64,000 nucleotides of DNA from Comamonas sp. lk (GTDB lineage: Bacteria; Pseudomonadota; Gammaproteobacteria; Burkholderiales; Burkholderiaceae_C): NCBI GenBank assembly GCA_945869165.1, contig CAMBNY010000001.1, positions 62,001 to 126,000 on the forward strand. Direction: 5' to 3'. Numbering within the stretch: position 1 is the first letter of the stretch; the number at the start of each line of letters is the position of its first letter. Below, one piece after another: positions 10,508-20,997 of the stretch. The position numbers and the translations under genes were made by a program. The notes under the pieces are model-generated. The model made no database searches. It saw only the letters and a list, made by a program, of their open reading frames with translations, and was not told the DNA's origin.

Positions 10508-11545
10508 TCAGGAAAATAAGCGCCTGGCCAAGGCAGATCCGGCGGCGAAATCACGCTGCTCCAATCGGTCATACAGTCGCTGCAATTCCTGACTAATGGT
10601 ATCGAGCGCTTGGTAGGGCAGCGCTTGGTCGTTGTCATCGGTCACGACGCCGTCCATGGTCTGCGCCATACCTTGCGCTGCTTGGCACATGCGCTCAAAG
10701 GGCACCTCTGCGCGCTCCACTTGCGGTACATCGAGATGCAAAACCAATTCGTAAATAGCCGACTGCGCCGGATCTTCGGCTAGCGCTGCCTGGCTGTCAA
10801 AAGTCAGCGACAACAAGGGCGGCATGCCATCAACCGGCGCGGCCAAGACCATGCGTCCGGGCAATTGCCCCGGGACAAAGCCATATTGCGCCGCCACCTG
10901 GCTCACATAGCCAGGACTCCATGCCGCATGGCGGGCACGTAGATTTAAGGCCAATTGCGTATTGTGCTCGCTGGCGAAGTGGTCCAGTTCCCGCGCGCGC
11001 GCGACTTCATCGCGCATCTCACGAAATTCCGGCGTGCCATTCACCACATCGGCAAAAGCCTGTGTCTTGACCACAAACTCCGAATATTCAATATCGTTAA
11101 GCGCACCGGCCCGGTTGGCGAGTTGAACGGCCGTCTGAAACGCCATATACCGGGCACCGGCGAGCGGGGTTTCCCACTGCTGCGCATCGGCATTAAATCC
11201 TTCAATCAAAAAAGGTTTACTACCGACCCGCCAACTACCGGGAAAAGCAGCTACCGCCGCATCACCAGACACCGCTGAGACCATGGGATCTAAATTAATA
11301 ACAGCCACTGCATCAATCAAATCATCAATCGCGGGTCTGCGCGGCGCGGCCAATGCCTTATTCAAATTACCAAAACCCGTATCGTCGAACACGGGTTCGG
11401 TGTGGGCGGGTGAGCCTTCAGGCTCAGGCGTTTCCTCCTGGGCTTGGCGCGGGGCATTGGCGCGAGCCGTCCAAAGGCTTTGCAAAAGCAACGCCAGCAA
11501 AACCAAAGCGCCCAGCACTACCAGGCCGATTTGGAAATCGCTCAT
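10508..11545 (-). CDS. zipA: ZipA-like cell division protein
   Basis: A 345-residue inner-membrane protein likely anchoring FtsZ at the division site. It has a single N-terminal transmembrane helix (about residues 5-25, LVVLGALVLLALLLQSLW), an acidic/Pro-rich linker (about 30-50) and a C-terminal domain (about 200-340) compatible with the ZipA FtsZ-binding fold. Sequence similarity to the E. coli protein is weak, as is usual for betaproteobacterial homologues, so the call rests on topology and on its place between smc and ligA. It overlaps the smc stop by four bases (ATGA). Confidence 0.82.
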   Translation of the reverse strand: MSDFQIGLVVLGALVLLALLLQSLWTARANAPRQAQEETPEPEGSPAHTEPVFDDTGFGNLNKALAAPRRPAIDDLIDAVAVINLDPMVSAVSGDAAVAAFPGSWRVGSKPFLIEGFNADAQQWETPLAGARYMAFQTAVQLANRAGALNDIEYSEFVVKTQAFADVVNGTPEFREMRDEVARARELDHFASEHNTQLALNLRARHAAWSPGYVSQVAAQYGFVPGQLPGRMVLAAPVDGMPPLLSLTFDSQAALAEDPAQSAIYELVLHLDVPQVERAEVPFERMCQAAQGMAQTMDGVVTDDNDQALPYQALDTISQELQRLYDRLEQRDFAAGSALARRLFS

Positions 11546-14500
11546 GCCGCCTCCACCAGCCCCACGGCCGCTTCCATGTCTACCGCCACGATGCGGGACA
11601 CGCCTTGCTCCTGCATGGTCACACCAATCAGTTGCTCGGCCATTTCCATGGCGATTTTGTTGTGGCTAATGAACAAGAACTGCGTGCCTGCGCTCATGCG
11701 CTGCACCAAGCGGGTGTAGCGCTCGGTATTGGCATCATCAAGCGGCGCGTCCACCTCGTCCAGCAAGCAAAAAGGCGCCGGATTGAGCTGGAAGATGGCA
11801 AACACCAGTGCAATCGCTGTCAGCGCTTTTTCGCCGCCCGAGAGCAAATGGATAGTCTGGTTTTTCTTTCCCGGTGGCTGCGCAATCACTTGCACACCCG
11901 AGTCCAAAATTTCATCGCCGGTGATCACCAGTCGCGCATTGCCGCCGCCAAACAGGACCGGAAACATTTCGCCGAAATGCCGGTTCACTTCATTAAAGGT
12001 TTCGGCCAGCAGTTCACGGGTTTCGGCGTCAATCTTACGGATCGCGTCTTCCAGGGTGCTCATGGCCTCGTTCAAATCCAGGCTTTGGGCATCTAAAAAT
12101 TCTTTACGCTCACGACTACTAGTGAGTTCATCCAATGCGGCCAAGTTGACGGCTCCCAGGGCCGCAATCTCGCGGTGCAGGCGGTCTATCTCCGCTTGAA
12201 GGGCCGATAGCTTGATGCTGTTACCTTCCAGGCTTTGGGCCAGGGCGTCCAAATCGGCCTGCGCTTCAAACAGCTGATTTTCGTATTGCTCAAACCCAAG
12301 ACGCGCGGCCTGTTCTTTCAATTGCAAATCGGTAATTCGCTGACGCATGGGGTCCAGTTCGCGCTCCAACTGCAAACGGCGCTCCTCATGGCTGCGCAAG
12401 GTGGCGGTCAAATCCTCGTAAGCGCTGCGTTTGGCTGCCAGTGCCTGTTCACGCTCGGATTTCAGCGCCAACACAGTTTGTAAACCGGCCTGCGCTGCAG
12501 CGTCCGATAGATCCTGCAATTCGCCCTGCCCGCGCGCCACTTCCTCAGCCACTGCAACCGTCTGCGCGTCAGCGGTTTGCAGTGAGCGCTCTATCTCTTG
12601 CTCCCGCGCCTGCAAGCTGCGCTGGTTAAACATCTGCTCTTGCACCTGGCGCTCCAGACTGCGCAACTGTTCGCGGCTTTGGTCTAGCTGCGCTTGCGCT
12701 GCCATGGCGCGCTCTTCTAGCTCTGCGTGTTTCTCCTGGCTTTCGCCGAGTTGCAGGTCCAGGGTTTCAAATCGGGTTTCGGCTTCTTGCGAGCGCGCCG
12801 CCAGGTCTTCCAGCATGGCATCGACTTCGGCCGCATCGGCCTCAATTTCGTTGCTGCGCTGGCGCGTTTGCTCGGCCAATTGGCTAAGACGCAAAACCTC
12901 CACTTGCAAGCTATGGCTATGGGTCTGGCTTTCCTGCGCCTGGCGCCGCACGTCCACCAGCTGGGCGGCGCATTGCGCATACGCGCTTTCGGCCCGGTTG
13001 AGCGCGCTGCGCGAAGCCTCGGCCATCATGGCCTGGGCACGTACGTCTTTTTCCAGATTTTGAATTTCTTGTGCCCGTGCCAGCAAGCCCGCTTGCTCGG
13101 CGTCGGCCGCATAAAAACTGACGCTGTGTGCGCCCACCGCGTGGCCTTGGGGCACGAACAGGGTTTCGCCCACTTGCAACTTCTCGCGCTGTGCAAAGGC
13201 CTCGTCCATGTTGGAGGCGACGAAGCAGCCACGCAACCATTCCGCCAGCACCGCGGCCAAGCCGGCGTCATGCACTTGCACTTTGTCGGCCAGCACGGCC
13301 AAGGTGCTGGCAGTACCGCTGCGTCCCGCCGCCGGGCGCGTGAAGAAAGACAATTTAACGGGTGGCAGGTCCTGAATAAAGGCCTGCACCATCTCCAGCT
13401 TGGAGACTTCCAGCGCGCCCAAGCGATCGCGTAAAGCGGCCTCAACGGCGTTTTCCCAACCGGCCTGAACTTGGATCCGGGTCCACAAACCCTGCAAGTC
13501 CACCAGGCCATGCTTGCTGAGCCAAGGCTTGAGCTTTTCATCGGTGCGCAAGCGCTCCTGCAAGGCCTTGAGCGCTTCCAGCCTTGCGGATACATCGGCA
13601 TAGCGCGCCGCATCGGTATTGACTTGCTGCTGCTGGGCGCGACGCGTCTCGTCCAATTCGGGCGCACTTTCTTGCAAGCTTTGCAATCGTTCCAAGGACT
13701 CTTGCGCTACTGCGCGGGCTAGCTCCCACTGGGCTTGCAAATCCTGCAAGCGCGCTTCGTCGGTTTGCGTCAGGGCATTGCGATCGGCATTTAATCGCTC
13801 GCGCCGGCCACTGAGCTGGCGGCTTTGGTCCTGAATATTGCGTTGCTCCGAGGCCAGTACGCTCAAAGACTGCTGCACTTGGGCCACCGCATCGCGCTGC
13901 GCTACGGCTGCGGCCTGGGCACTTTGCAAAGCCGTTTCCAGTGCAGGCACATGTTGGGCTTGCTCCTGGGTTTGGGCGTCGAGCAACTCTGCCTGCTCAG
14001 CGCCGGTTTCACGCGAAACCAGCAATTGCTCCTGGTCAATCAGCGCCTGCGCGCGGCGCTCAGCCCACTGGGTGCTTTGGGCTTGCAGCATCAGAAGGCG
14101 TTGTTCCACGCGCTGACGGCTTTCCACCACGTAGCGAATTTCTGCCTCCAGGCGGCCCACCTCGGCACTGGCTTCATAGAGCAAGCCCTGGCTTTGGTTC
14201 ACTTCGTCGGCTGCGGCGTAATGCGCCTGGCGCACTTGCTCCAGTTCGGCCTCGATATGGCGCACATCGGCCATGCGCGACTCCAGCGCGTTGACCGCCG
14301 CTTGCGCATCGCGCTGCACCTTGGTCTGCTCGGCTTGCGCTTCGGCGCGTCGCAAATACCAAATCTGATGTTGCTTGTGCGTGACATCGGTTTGCATGGT
14401 CTGGTACTTTTGCGCCACTTCGGCCTGCCGCTCTAGTTTTTCCAAACTGCTATTGAGCTCGCGCAGAATGTCTTCGACCCGGGTCAAATTGGTGCGGGTA

Positions 14501-15057
14501 TCCGCAAGGCGGTTTTCTGTTTCCCGGCGCCGCTCTTTGTATTTAGACACGCCAGCCGCTTCTTCCAGAAACAGGCGCAGCTCTTCGGGCTTGGATTCGA
14601 TGATGCGGCTGATCGTGCCTTGGCCGATGATGGCGTAGGCGCGCGGGCCCAAGCCGGTGCCCAAAAACACGTCCTGCACGTCGCGGCGGCGCACCGCTTG
14701 GTTGTTAATGAAATAACTGGAGGTGCCGTCCCGCGTTAAGACCCGGCGCACGGCTATCTCCGTGAATTGGCCCCATTGGCCACCGGCGCGGTGGTCGGAA
14801 TTGTCAAAGACCAACTCAACACTGGCCCGACTGGCCGCCTTGCGCGTCGTAGTGCCGTTAAAGATCACATCCTGCATGGACTCGCCGCGCAACTCGCTGG
14901 CACGGCTCTCGCCCAAGACCCAGCGCACCGCGTCCATGATGTTGGACTTTCCGCAGCCGTTGGGGCCCACCACCCCGACCAGCTGACCCGGTAGCAGGAA
15001 GTTAGTAGGCTCGACGAAGGATTTAAAACCCGACAGCTTGATGGAGTTGAGGCGCAC
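11542..15057 (-). CDS. smc: Chromosome partition protein Smc
   Basis: Structural maintenance of chromosomes ATPase, 1171 residues. The N-terminal head has Walker A GPNGCGKSN at 31-39. Long coiled coils rich in Gln/Ala/Glu flank a hinge domain around residues 510-640. The C-terminal head carries the signature HLLSGGEKALTAIALVFAI and Walker B CLLDEVDAPLDD. It compacts DNA with ScpA/ScpB. It heads the smc-zipA-ligA-def unit. The start ATG is at 15055-15057; the N-terminus MRLNSIKLSGFKSFVEPT is canonical. Confidence 0.97.
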   Translation of the reverse strand: MRLNSIKLSGFKSFVEPTNFLLPGQLVGVVGPNGCGKSNIMDAVRWVLGESRASELRGESMQDVIFNGTTTRKAASRASVELVFDNSDHRAGGQWGQFTEIAVRRVLTRDGTSSYFINNQAVRRRDVQDVFLGTGLGPRAYAIIGQGTISRIIESKPEELRLFLEEAAGVSKYKERRRETENRLADTRTNLTRVEDILRELNSSLEKLERQAEVAQKYQTMQTDVTHKQHQIWYLRRAEAQAEQTKVQRDAQAAVNALESRMADVRHIEAELEQVRQAHYAAADEVNQSQGLLYEASAEVGRLEAEIRYVVESRQRVEQRLLMLQAQSTQWAERRAQALIDQEQLLVSRETGAEQAELLDAQTQEQAQHVPALETALQSAQAAAVAQRDAVAQVQQSLSVLASEQRNIQDQSRQLSGRRERLNADRNALTQTDEARLQDLQAQWELARAVAQESLERLQSLQESAPELDETRRAQQQQVNTDAARYADVSARLEALKALQERLRTDEKLKPWLSKHGLVDLQGLWTRIQVQAGWENAVEAALRDRLGALEVSKLEMVQAFIQDLPPVKLSFFTRPAAGRSGTASTLAVLADKVQVHDAGLAAVLAEWLRGCFVASNMDEAFAQREKLQVGETLFVPQGHAVGAHSVSFYAADAEQAGLLARAQEIQNLEKDVRAQAMMAEASRSALNRAESAYAQCAAQLVDVRRQAQESQTHSHSLQVEVLRLSQLAEQTRQRSNEIEADAAEVDAMLEDLAARSQEAETRFETLDLQLGESQEKHAELEERAMAAQAQLDQSREQLRSLERQVQEQMFNQRSLQAREQEIERSLQTADAQTVAVAEEVARGQGELQDLSDAAAQAGLQTVLALKSEREQALAAKRSAYEDLTATLRSHEERRLQLERELDPMRQRITDLQLKEQAARLGFEQYENQLFEAQADLDALAQSLEGNSIKLSALQAEIDRLHREIAALGAVNLAALDELTSSRERKEFLDAQSLDLNEAMSTLEDAIRKIDAETRELLAETFNEVNRHFGEMFPVLFGGGNARLVITGDEILDSGVQVIAQPPGKKNQTIHLLSGGEKALTAIALVFAIFQLNPAPFCLLDEVDAPLDDANTERYTRLVQRMSAGTQFLFISHNKIAMEMAEQLIGVTMQEQGVSRIVAVDMEAAVGLVEAA

Positions 15058-15198
15058 GGATAGGGGCTTATAAGGGCTAAGTGATTGATTTTATTGACAT
15101 AAGCCAGCCGCAGCGACGCGGAACAGGGGCTTAATGATACCGCGCAAGCAAGCAGCGCTACCCGACCGGACAGTGCGCCCGCAACACGCGCTGCTGGC

Positions 15199-15570
15199 TC
15201 AGCGCTTGTGCTGGAGGTAGGCCCGCGCCTCCGCCTGTAATTGATGCAAGGTCGGCAATAAAGCCCGAGCTTCATCGCGCAATAAAGGGCTGTCATGGAG
15301 GCGGATTTTTTTCTCCACGCCAGCCAACTGGGCATTGAAAGCCGCGTGACAAAACACCGGAAGAAATCCTTTGAGGGAGTGCAATACACCGGCTGCCGCA
15401 AGTAAATCGCCTTGCGCAAGAAGTTGTTCGAGGTTCGCAATATCTTTTTCCAGCGATTGCGCCAACGCGCCGAGCAAGTCGCAAACCGCTTGGGTATCGC
15501 CCAAAAACTCCAAGGCACCCTGCGGGTTAAGTACCTGAAAACAACCGGTGTCACCCACGCTCACTTGCAT
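15199..15570 (-). CDS. Histidine phosphotransfer (Hpt) domain protein
   Basis: A stand-alone 123-residue four-helix Hpt protein. The phosphoacceptor motif is LHSLKG with His64 and Lys67. Such proteins relay phosphoryl groups between hybrid kinases and response regulators. No kinase or regulator is next to it, so its partners are unknown. It sits between smc and the divergently transcribed dapC; the 141 bases between it and smc show no other gene. Three cysteines are present but no metal motif. Confidence 0.72.
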   Translation of the reverse strand: MQVSVGDTGCFQVLNPQGALEFLGDTQAVCDLLGALAQSLEKDIANLEQLLAQGDLLAAAGVLHSLKGFLPVFCHAAFNAQLAGVEKKIRLHDSPLLRDEARALLPTLHQLQAEARAYLQHKR

Positions 15571-15662
15571 CTAAAAAAACCTTAAGTCAAGATCGGGCGA
15601 AAGCATTGAGGCGACCGCCCACAACAGAGTCCAACACCCCTATTGAACGATAATACACGGCT

Positions 15663-16880
15663 ATGAATGTGCATTTGTCGCTCCTGCATGCCTACCCGTT
15701 TGAGCGGCTACGCCAACTTTTTGGCGACGTGACGCCCGATGTCAATTTCAGTGCCATCAGCCTTGGCATCGGCGAGCCGCGTCACCCGACACCGGATTTG
15801 ATTAAACAAGCCTACTGCCAGGCTATCGAGGATGGCGCAGGACTTGCGGCCTATCCCGCCACGGCAGGCGATATAGCGCTGCGCCAAGCGATAGCACAGT
15901 GGATGCACAAGCGCTATGGATTGACGGTGCGAGCCTCGGACCAAATTTTGCCTGTCAATGGATCGCGCGAGGCGCTGTTTGCGTTCGCCCAAACCATGGT
16001 GCAGTCCGAACCAGAACGAGCCAAACCGCTGGTGGTGTGCCCCAATCCGTTTTATCAAATCTACGAAGGCGCAGCCTTTTTGGCTGGCGCCGAGCCGTAT
16101 TACGTCGCTTCGGTACCGGAGCGCAATTTCGCGCAAGACTGGGCCTCGGTACCCGCCGAAGTCTGGGCACGAACCCAGTTGCTGTTTGTGTGCAGCCCCG
16201 GCAACCCGGCAGGTGCGGTGATGCCACTGCAAGAATGGAAAACATTGTTTGAACTGAGCGACCGTTACGGCTTTGTGATTGCATCAGACGAGTGCTACAG
16301 CGAAATCTATTTCCGTGACACTCCGCCGTTGGGGGGCCTGGAAGCGGCGGTACAACTGGGCCGCAGCGGTTTCAAAAATTTGGTGGCTTTCACCAGCCTG
16401 TCCAAGCGCAGCAATGTGCCGGGCATGCGCAGCGGTTTTTGCGCGGGGGACGCAGCGCTGATGGCCCAGTTTCTGCGCTACCGCACTTATCACGGGAGCG
16501 CCATGAGCCCCGTCGTGCAAAGCGCCAGCATCGCGGCTTGGAATGATGAAGCCCACGTGCAGGAAAACCGCGCTCTGTACCGAGAAAAATTCCACGCGGT
16601 AACGCCGGTGCTGGCCGAGGTGCTGGAGGTGCGACTGCCCGATGCTGGTTTTTACCTCTGGGCTAAGGTCCCGGGCAGCGACGAGGATTTCGCCCGTGCG
16701 CTCTACGCTGCCTACAATGTGACGGTTTTGCCGGGTAGTTACCTGGCGCGCAATGCGCAAGGCCACAACCCCGGTGCGGGCTACATCCGCATGGCGCTGG
16801 TCGCGCAAACCGCCGAATGCCTGGAAGCGGCGCACCGTATTGCAGCCTTTGTGCGCGGCACACAAGAAGCCCAACACTGA
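15663..16880 (+). CDS. dapC: N-succinyldiaminopimelate aminotransferase
   Basis: PLP-dependent class I/II aminotransferase of 405 residues in the succinylase branch of lysine/meso-diaminopimelate synthesis. It converts succinyl-aminoketopimelate to succinyl-diaminopimelate with glutamate. The Schiff-base lysine is Lys248 in SLSKRSNVPGMRSGF, and the Asp/Tyr pair binding the cofactor appears as SDECYSE. The function is strongly supported by the genes that follow, dapD and dapE. The start is the ATG at 15663, just after an AT-rich stretch (acgataataca at 15649-15659) that may contain the promoter. Confidence 0.95.
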   Translation: MNVHLSLLHAYPFERLRQLFGDVTPDVNFSAISLGIGEPRHPTPDLIKQAYCQAIEDGAGLAAYPATAGDIALRQAIAQWMHKRYGLTVRASDQILPVNGSREALFAFAQTMVQSEPERAKPLVVCPNPFYQIYEGAAFLAGAEPYYVASVPERNFAQDWASVPAEVWARTQLLFVCSPGNPAGAVMPLQEWKTLFELSDRYGFVIASDECYSEIYFRDTPPLGGLEAAVQLGRSGFKNLVAFTSLSKRSNVPGMRSGFCAGDAALMAQFLRYRTYHGSAMSPVVQSASIAAWNDEAHVQENRALYREKFHAVTPVLAEVLEVRLPDAGFYLWAKVPGSDEDFARALYAAYNVTVLPGSYLARNAQGHNPGAGYIRMALVAQTAECLEAAHRIAAFVRGTQEAQH

Positions 16881-16911
16881 TTACCCATTGCTCTGAACTG
16901 AAAGCCTTTTT

Positions 16912-17736
16912 ATGACACAACAACTTCAAACCATTTTGGATGCCGCATGGGAAGACCGTGCCAACATCTCTTCCACCTCCGCGCCACAAGAAGTGCGCGA
17001 TGCGGTGGAACACGTGATCAGCCAACTCAATAACGGCAGCCTGCGCGTCGCCACCCGCCAAAGCGTGGGTCAATGGACTACCCACCAGTGGATCAAGAAA
17101 GCAGTACTGCTGAGCTTTCGCTTGAAGGACAACAGCGTTATCAAAGCGGGGGATTTGGGCTTTTACGACAAAGTGCAAACTAAGTTTGCACACATGGACG
17201 AAGCGGGCATGAAAGCCGCTGGCGTGCGCGTGGTGCCACCGGCCGTGGCGCGCCGTGGCAGCTTTATCGGTAAGGGTGCGATTTTGATGCCCTCCTACGT
17301 CAACATCGGTGCCTATGTGGACGAAGGCACCATGGTCGATACCTGGGCGACCGTAGGGTCTTGCGCGCAGATCGGCAAAAACGTGCACCTGAGCGGCGGC
17401 GTTGGGATCGGTGGCGTGCTCGAGCCTATGCAAGCGGGGCCTACCATCATCGAGGACAACTGCTTTATCGGCGCCCGCTCCGAAGTGGTCGAAGGCGTGA
17501 TCGTGGAAGAAAACTCGGTCATCTCCATGGGCGTGTATATCGGCCAAAGCACCAAGATTTACGACCGTGCCACGGGCGAAGTGAGCTATGGCCGCATTCC
17601 TTCCGGTTCGGTGGTGGTCTCGGGCAACCTGCCCAGCAGCGACGGCAAGTACAGCTTGTATTGCGCCGTCATCGTCAAGCGCGTGGATGCCCAAACCCGC
17701 GCCAAAACCTCGCTCAATGAATTGCTGCGTGACTGA
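16912..17736 (+). CDS. dapD: Tetrahydrodipicolinate N-succinyltransferase
   Basis: Transfers succinyl from succinyl-CoA to tetrahydrodipicolinate. Its length of 274 residues equals that of E. coli DapD. An N-terminal helical domain is followed by left-handed beta-helix hexapeptide repeats ([40 protein letters not shown]) and a C-terminal extension. It is part of the dapC-dapD-PilT-like-dapE unit, 31 bases after dapC. Trimers in the cytoplasm are typical of the family. Confidence 0.97.
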   Translation: MTQQLQTILDAAWEDRANISSTSAPQEVRDAVEHVISQLNNGSLRVATRQSVGQWTTHQWIKKAVLLSFRLKDNSVIKAGDLGFYDKVQTKFAHMDEAGMKAAGVRVVPPAVARRGSFIGKGAILMPSYVNIGAYVDEGTMVDTWATVGSCAQIGKNVHLSGGVGIGGVLEPMQAGPTIIEDNCFIGARSEVVEGVIVEENSVISMGVYIGQSTKIYDRATGEVSYGRIPSGSVVVSGNLPSSDGKYSLYCAVIVKRVDAQTRAKTSLNELLRD

Positions 17737-17741
17737 TACCC

Positions 17742-18911
17742 ATGGCCAGCGCTGAACCCGTAACTTCTGCGGTCCGCGACGGTATGGAGCGTTTGCTGCG
17801 CTTACTGGTGCAGAAAAACGGCTCGGATCTGTACCTCAGTGCCAATAGCCTGCCGGTCGTGCGCATTTACGGCTTGTGCGTGCCGGCCAGCAGCAAGGCG
17901 CTTGGCCCTTCAGATCCGGAGGAAGTATTGGGCTTGCTGATTGGCACGCAGCGAGCGCAAGCGCTGCGGGCGCCCGATAGTCTGCAATGTGTTGCCACGC
18001 TCGCCGGGATCGGACAATTTCGTGTCAGTGCCTTTTTTCAGCGCGGTACGCTCGCGCTCGCATTGCGGCCTATCCCCTTACAAGTGCCGCATTTAGAGGA
18101 TAGCCGCCTCGCACCTGCGCTGCGCCATGTGGCAATGGCTAAAAGCGGTCTGGTTTTGATAGCAGGCAGCGCAGGCGCCGGCAAAACCAGCACGGCGGCC
18201 AGCCTACTGGACTATCGCAACCGGCAAACCTCCGGGCACATCTTGACGCTAGAACAGCCCATCGAATACCAGCTGGAGTCTAAAAAATCTGTCGTCAACC
18301 AAGTGGCCATAGGCACGGATACCGCGGACTGGCCAAGCGCTTTTGCAGGCATCGCAAAGCACGCCTGTGACCTGGTATTTATCGGTGAAATCCATAACGC
18401 CGCGGGCGCGCAAGCCGCCTTGCAGTGTGCACAGTCAGGCATTCTCTGTGTGGCCATTTTGAATAGCGCAAGCGCGGGGCAAGCGCTCAATCGCTTGGTC
18501 CAATTTTTCCCGGCGGCAGATCGCCCGGATGCGCAAAACCAATTGAGTCAATGCGTGAACGCGGTCGTCGTGCAAAAGCTCGCGCGGACCAAACAAGGAC
18601 CGCGTGCCGCGCTTTGCGAGATTTTGGTTAATGCGCGCGCCAGCGCGGACATGATTGCTCGTGGCGCTTTCGGCGAGCTGGACCGTATGGATATTTCCAG
18701 GTATCCGGGGAGCCTGTCGTTTGAAGAAGATGCCGCCCGCCTGCAGTCGCAAGGCCTAGCGTTTGAAAACGACGATGGCCCAACAAGCGGTGGCGCAGTC
18801 CTACCGATTTGGGGTGCGTCTCGCTTTGCTGAGACGCATGAGACAGGCATGGGCGTCCCCAGGTTCTCTGACCGGCTCAGCCAGCCGATTACGCTTGCAC
18901 TCAAATCCTGA
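17742..18911 (+). CDS. PilT-like secretion ATPase paralogue, partly degenerate
   Basis: A 389-residue relative of the PilT/PilU retraction ATPases. It has an N-terminal PAS-like region ([16 protein letters not shown]), Walker A GSAGAGKT at 142-149, an Asp-box-like [12 protein letters not shown] and Walker B with Glu216 in [11 protein letters not shown]. The His-box of PilT (TLHT) is replaced by ILNSAS, and the AIRNLIRE-type motif is not visible. It may thus be a weak or regulatory ATPase. It sits five bases after dapD and overlaps dapE by one base, so it is co-translated with lysine genes rather than pilus genes. Whether it acts on type IV pili is unknown. Confidence 0.75.
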   Translation: MASAEPVTSAVRDGMERLLRLLVQKNGSDLYLSANSLPVVRIYGLCVPASSKALGPSDPEEVLGLLIGTQRAQALRAPDSLQCVATLAGIGQFRVSAFFQRGTLALALRPIPLQVPHLEDSRLAPALRHVAMAKSGLVLIAGSAGAGKTSTAASLLDYRNRQTSGHILTLEQPIEYQLESKKSVVNQVAIGTDTADWPSAFAGIAKHACDLVFIGEIHNAAGAQAALQCAQSGILCVAILNSASAGQALNRLVQFFPAADRPDAQNQLSQCVNAVVVQKLARTKQGPRAALCEILVNARASADMIARGAFGELDRMDISRYPGSLSFEEDAARLQSQGLAFENDDGPTSGGAVLPIWGASRFAETHETGMGVPRFSDRLSQPITLALKS

Positions 18912-20095
18912 TGCCTATTACTGACGCGCACGCGACCTTGCGGCTGACCGAGCAATTGCTTAGCATGCCTTCGCCCACGCCATCGGATGGCGCTTGCCAG
19001 GCACTTATTGCTGCGCGCCTAGCGCCATTGGGATTTGTATGCGAAACCATCGAGAGCGGTCCTGCCGATTTTCGCGTCACCAATTTATGGGCCAAGCGCA
19101 GTGCCGGCCACGCCCATGTCGGTGCGCCCAAGACCCTGGTCTTTGCCGGTCACACCGACGTCGTACCCACCGGCCCGTTGGCACAATGGGACAGCCCGCC
19201 CTTTAGCCCCAGCCATCGGGACGGCAAACTCTATGGCCGCGGTGCCAGCGACATGAAAACGTCGCTTGCTGCATTTGTCGTGGCGATAGAAGAGTTTCTT
19301 GCGCAACAACCGGACTGCGCCTTGAACATTGCCTTGCTACTGACCAGTGATGAGGAAGGCCCGGCGGTCGATGGCACCGTGGTGGTGTGTGAGATTCTCA
19401 AAGCGCGTGGCGAGGTGCTGGACTATTGCATCGTGGGCGAGCCCACTTCGGTGGAGCGCACAGGCGACATGATTAAAAACGGCCGCCGCGGCACCATGAG
19501 CGGCAAGCTGACGGTGCATGGCGTACAGGGCCATATCGCCTATCCACAACTGGCTGACAACCCCATCCACCGATTGGCACCAGCGCTGGCCGAATTGGTG
19601 GCAGTGCGTTGGGACGAAGGCAATGCATTTTTTCAACCCACAAGCTGGCAGGTAAGCAATATCCATGGCGGCACGGGTGCCAGCAACGTGATCCCCGGCC
19701 AGGTAGTCGTGGATTTCAACTTCCGTTTTTGTACCGAGTCCACACCCGAATCTTTGCAGCAGAGAGTGGGCGCTGTGCTCAATCGCCATGGCCTGCAGTA
19801 TGACGTGGCTTGGACTATTGGCGGTCTACCCTTCCTGACAACGCCCGCCGCCCTGGTGGAAGCCGTGACGCAAGCTATCCACGACGAGACCGGTATTAAC
19901 ACACAGTTGTCGACCACCGGCGGCACCAGTGACGGGCGCTTTATTGCGCAAATCTGCCCACAGGTCATCGAGCTGGGCCCACCCAATGCCACCATCCACA
20001 AAATCAATGAGCATGTGGCAGTGGCCGACATCGAGCCGCTCAAGAACATTTACCGCCGGGTACTGGAGCGCCTGCATGCGCTGGCGCTGGCATGA
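18911..20095 (+). CDS. dapE: Succinyl-diaminopimelate desuccinylase
   Basis: Di-zinc M20-family hydrolase of 394 residues that releases LL-diaminopimelate from its N-succinyl form. Metal ligands are visible: [12 protein letters not shown] (His and catalytic Asp), [11 protein letters not shown] (bridging Asp), and [12 protein letters not shown] with the catalytic Glu-Glu pair. The dimerisation lid domain follows at about 180-290. Its start codon overlaps the stop of the PilT-like gene, and its own stop overlaps the prmB start (ATGA), indicating tight coupling. Confidence 0.97.
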   Translation: MPITDAHATLRLTEQLLSMPSPTPSDGACQALIAARLAPLGFVCETIESGPADFRVTNLWAKRSAGHAHVGAPKTLVFAGHTDVVPTGPLAQWDSPPFSPSHRDGKLYGRGASDMKTSLAAFVVAIEEFLAQQPDCALNIALLLTSDEEGPAVDGTVVVCEILKARGEVLDYCIVGEPTSVERTGDMIKNGRRGTMSGKLTVHGVQGHIAYPQLADNPIHRLAPALAELVAVRWDEGNAFFQPTSWQVSNIHGGTGASNVIPGQVVVDFNFRFCTESTPESLQQRVGAVLNRHGLQYDVAWTIGGLPFLTTPAALVEAVTQAIHDETGINTQLSTTGGTSDGRFIAQICPQVIELGPPNATIHKINEHVAVADIEPLKNIYRRVLERLHALALA

Positions 20096-20997
20096 CGCTG
20101 CGCGAACTGGTCGAACAATCCGCCCGCCAACTCCAAGCCGCCCAGGTCGCTTTCGGCCACGGCACGGACAACGCATTGGACGAAGCCGCATGGCTGGTCT
20201 TGTGGCAATTGGGGCTGCCCTTGGACACGCAGATCGACACGCCGCTAGACGGCCTCCAAGCCCCAGCTGCTTTGACGCCAGAGCAACAAAGCGTGTGCGA
20301 AGCGCTGATCGCGGAGCGCATTAGTACCCGCAAACCGGCTGCCTACCTGACGCACCAAGCTTGGTTGCAGGGCTACGCTTTTTATGTGGACGAGCGCGTT
20401 ATCGTGCCGCGCTCGCTGATCGCAGAGTTGCTGGTAGATGGCGGCATCGACTATTTTCTGCATGAAGGCACTCGCCAAGTGCTGGACCTGTGTACCGGCA
20501 ACGGAAGCTTGGCCATCATTGCGGCCCATGTTTATCCGGACACTGAAGTCTGCGCCAGCGACCTGTCACAGGAGGCGTTGGACGTGGCGGCGATCAATGT
20601 CCGACAACACCAGTTGCAAGTGCGCATCCAGTTACTGGCCTCGGACGGCCTGCAATCGCCTGCCCTACAAGCGCAGGGGCCTTATGACCTGATACTGTGC
20701 AACCCGCCCTATGTCAATGCCGAGAGCATGGCCACGCTGCCGCCCGAGTTTCGTGCCGAACCCCCGCTCGCGCTCGACGGCAATGCCGATGGCGGAAGCG
20801 ATGGCATGGACTTTGTGCGCCGCCTGCTGCGCGACGCGCCGCAGCATCTGAATCCCCAAGGCGTGCTTGTGCTGGAAATCGGCCACGAGCGCGCATTTTT
20901 TGAATCCGCCTTTCCCGCTTTGCAAGCGGTATGGCTGCCCACCAGTGCGGGCGAAGACCAGGTCTTGCTGCTCACCCGCGAAGCCCTTATTTCATGA
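20092..20997 (+). CDS. prmB: 50S ribosomal protein L3 glutamine methyltransferase
   Basis: A SAM-dependent N5-glutamine methyltransferase of the HemK/PrmC-PrmB family, 301 residues. The SAM site is [13 protein letters not shown], and the catalytic NPPY motif that binds the glutamine amide is NPPYVNAES. The N-terminal helical domain and overall length suit PrmB better than PrmC, and the dapE-prmB order is typical for these bacteria. The ATGA overlaps at both ends link it to dapE and to the ABC-F gene. Confidence 0.92.
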   Translation: MTLRELVEQSARQLQAAQVAFGHGTDNALDEAAWLVLWQLGLPLDTQIDTPLDGLQAPAALTPEQQSVCEALIAERISTRKPAAYLTHQAWLQGYAFYVDERVIVPRSLIAELLVDGGIDYFLHEGTRQVLDLCTGNGSLAIIAAHVYPDTEVCASDLSQEALDVAAINVRQHQLQVRIQLLASDGLQSPALQAQGPYDLILCNPPYVNAESMATLPPEFRAEPPLALDGNADGGSDGMDFVRRLLRDAPQHLNPQGVLVLEIGHERAFFESAFPALQAVWLPTSAGEDQVLLLTREALIS

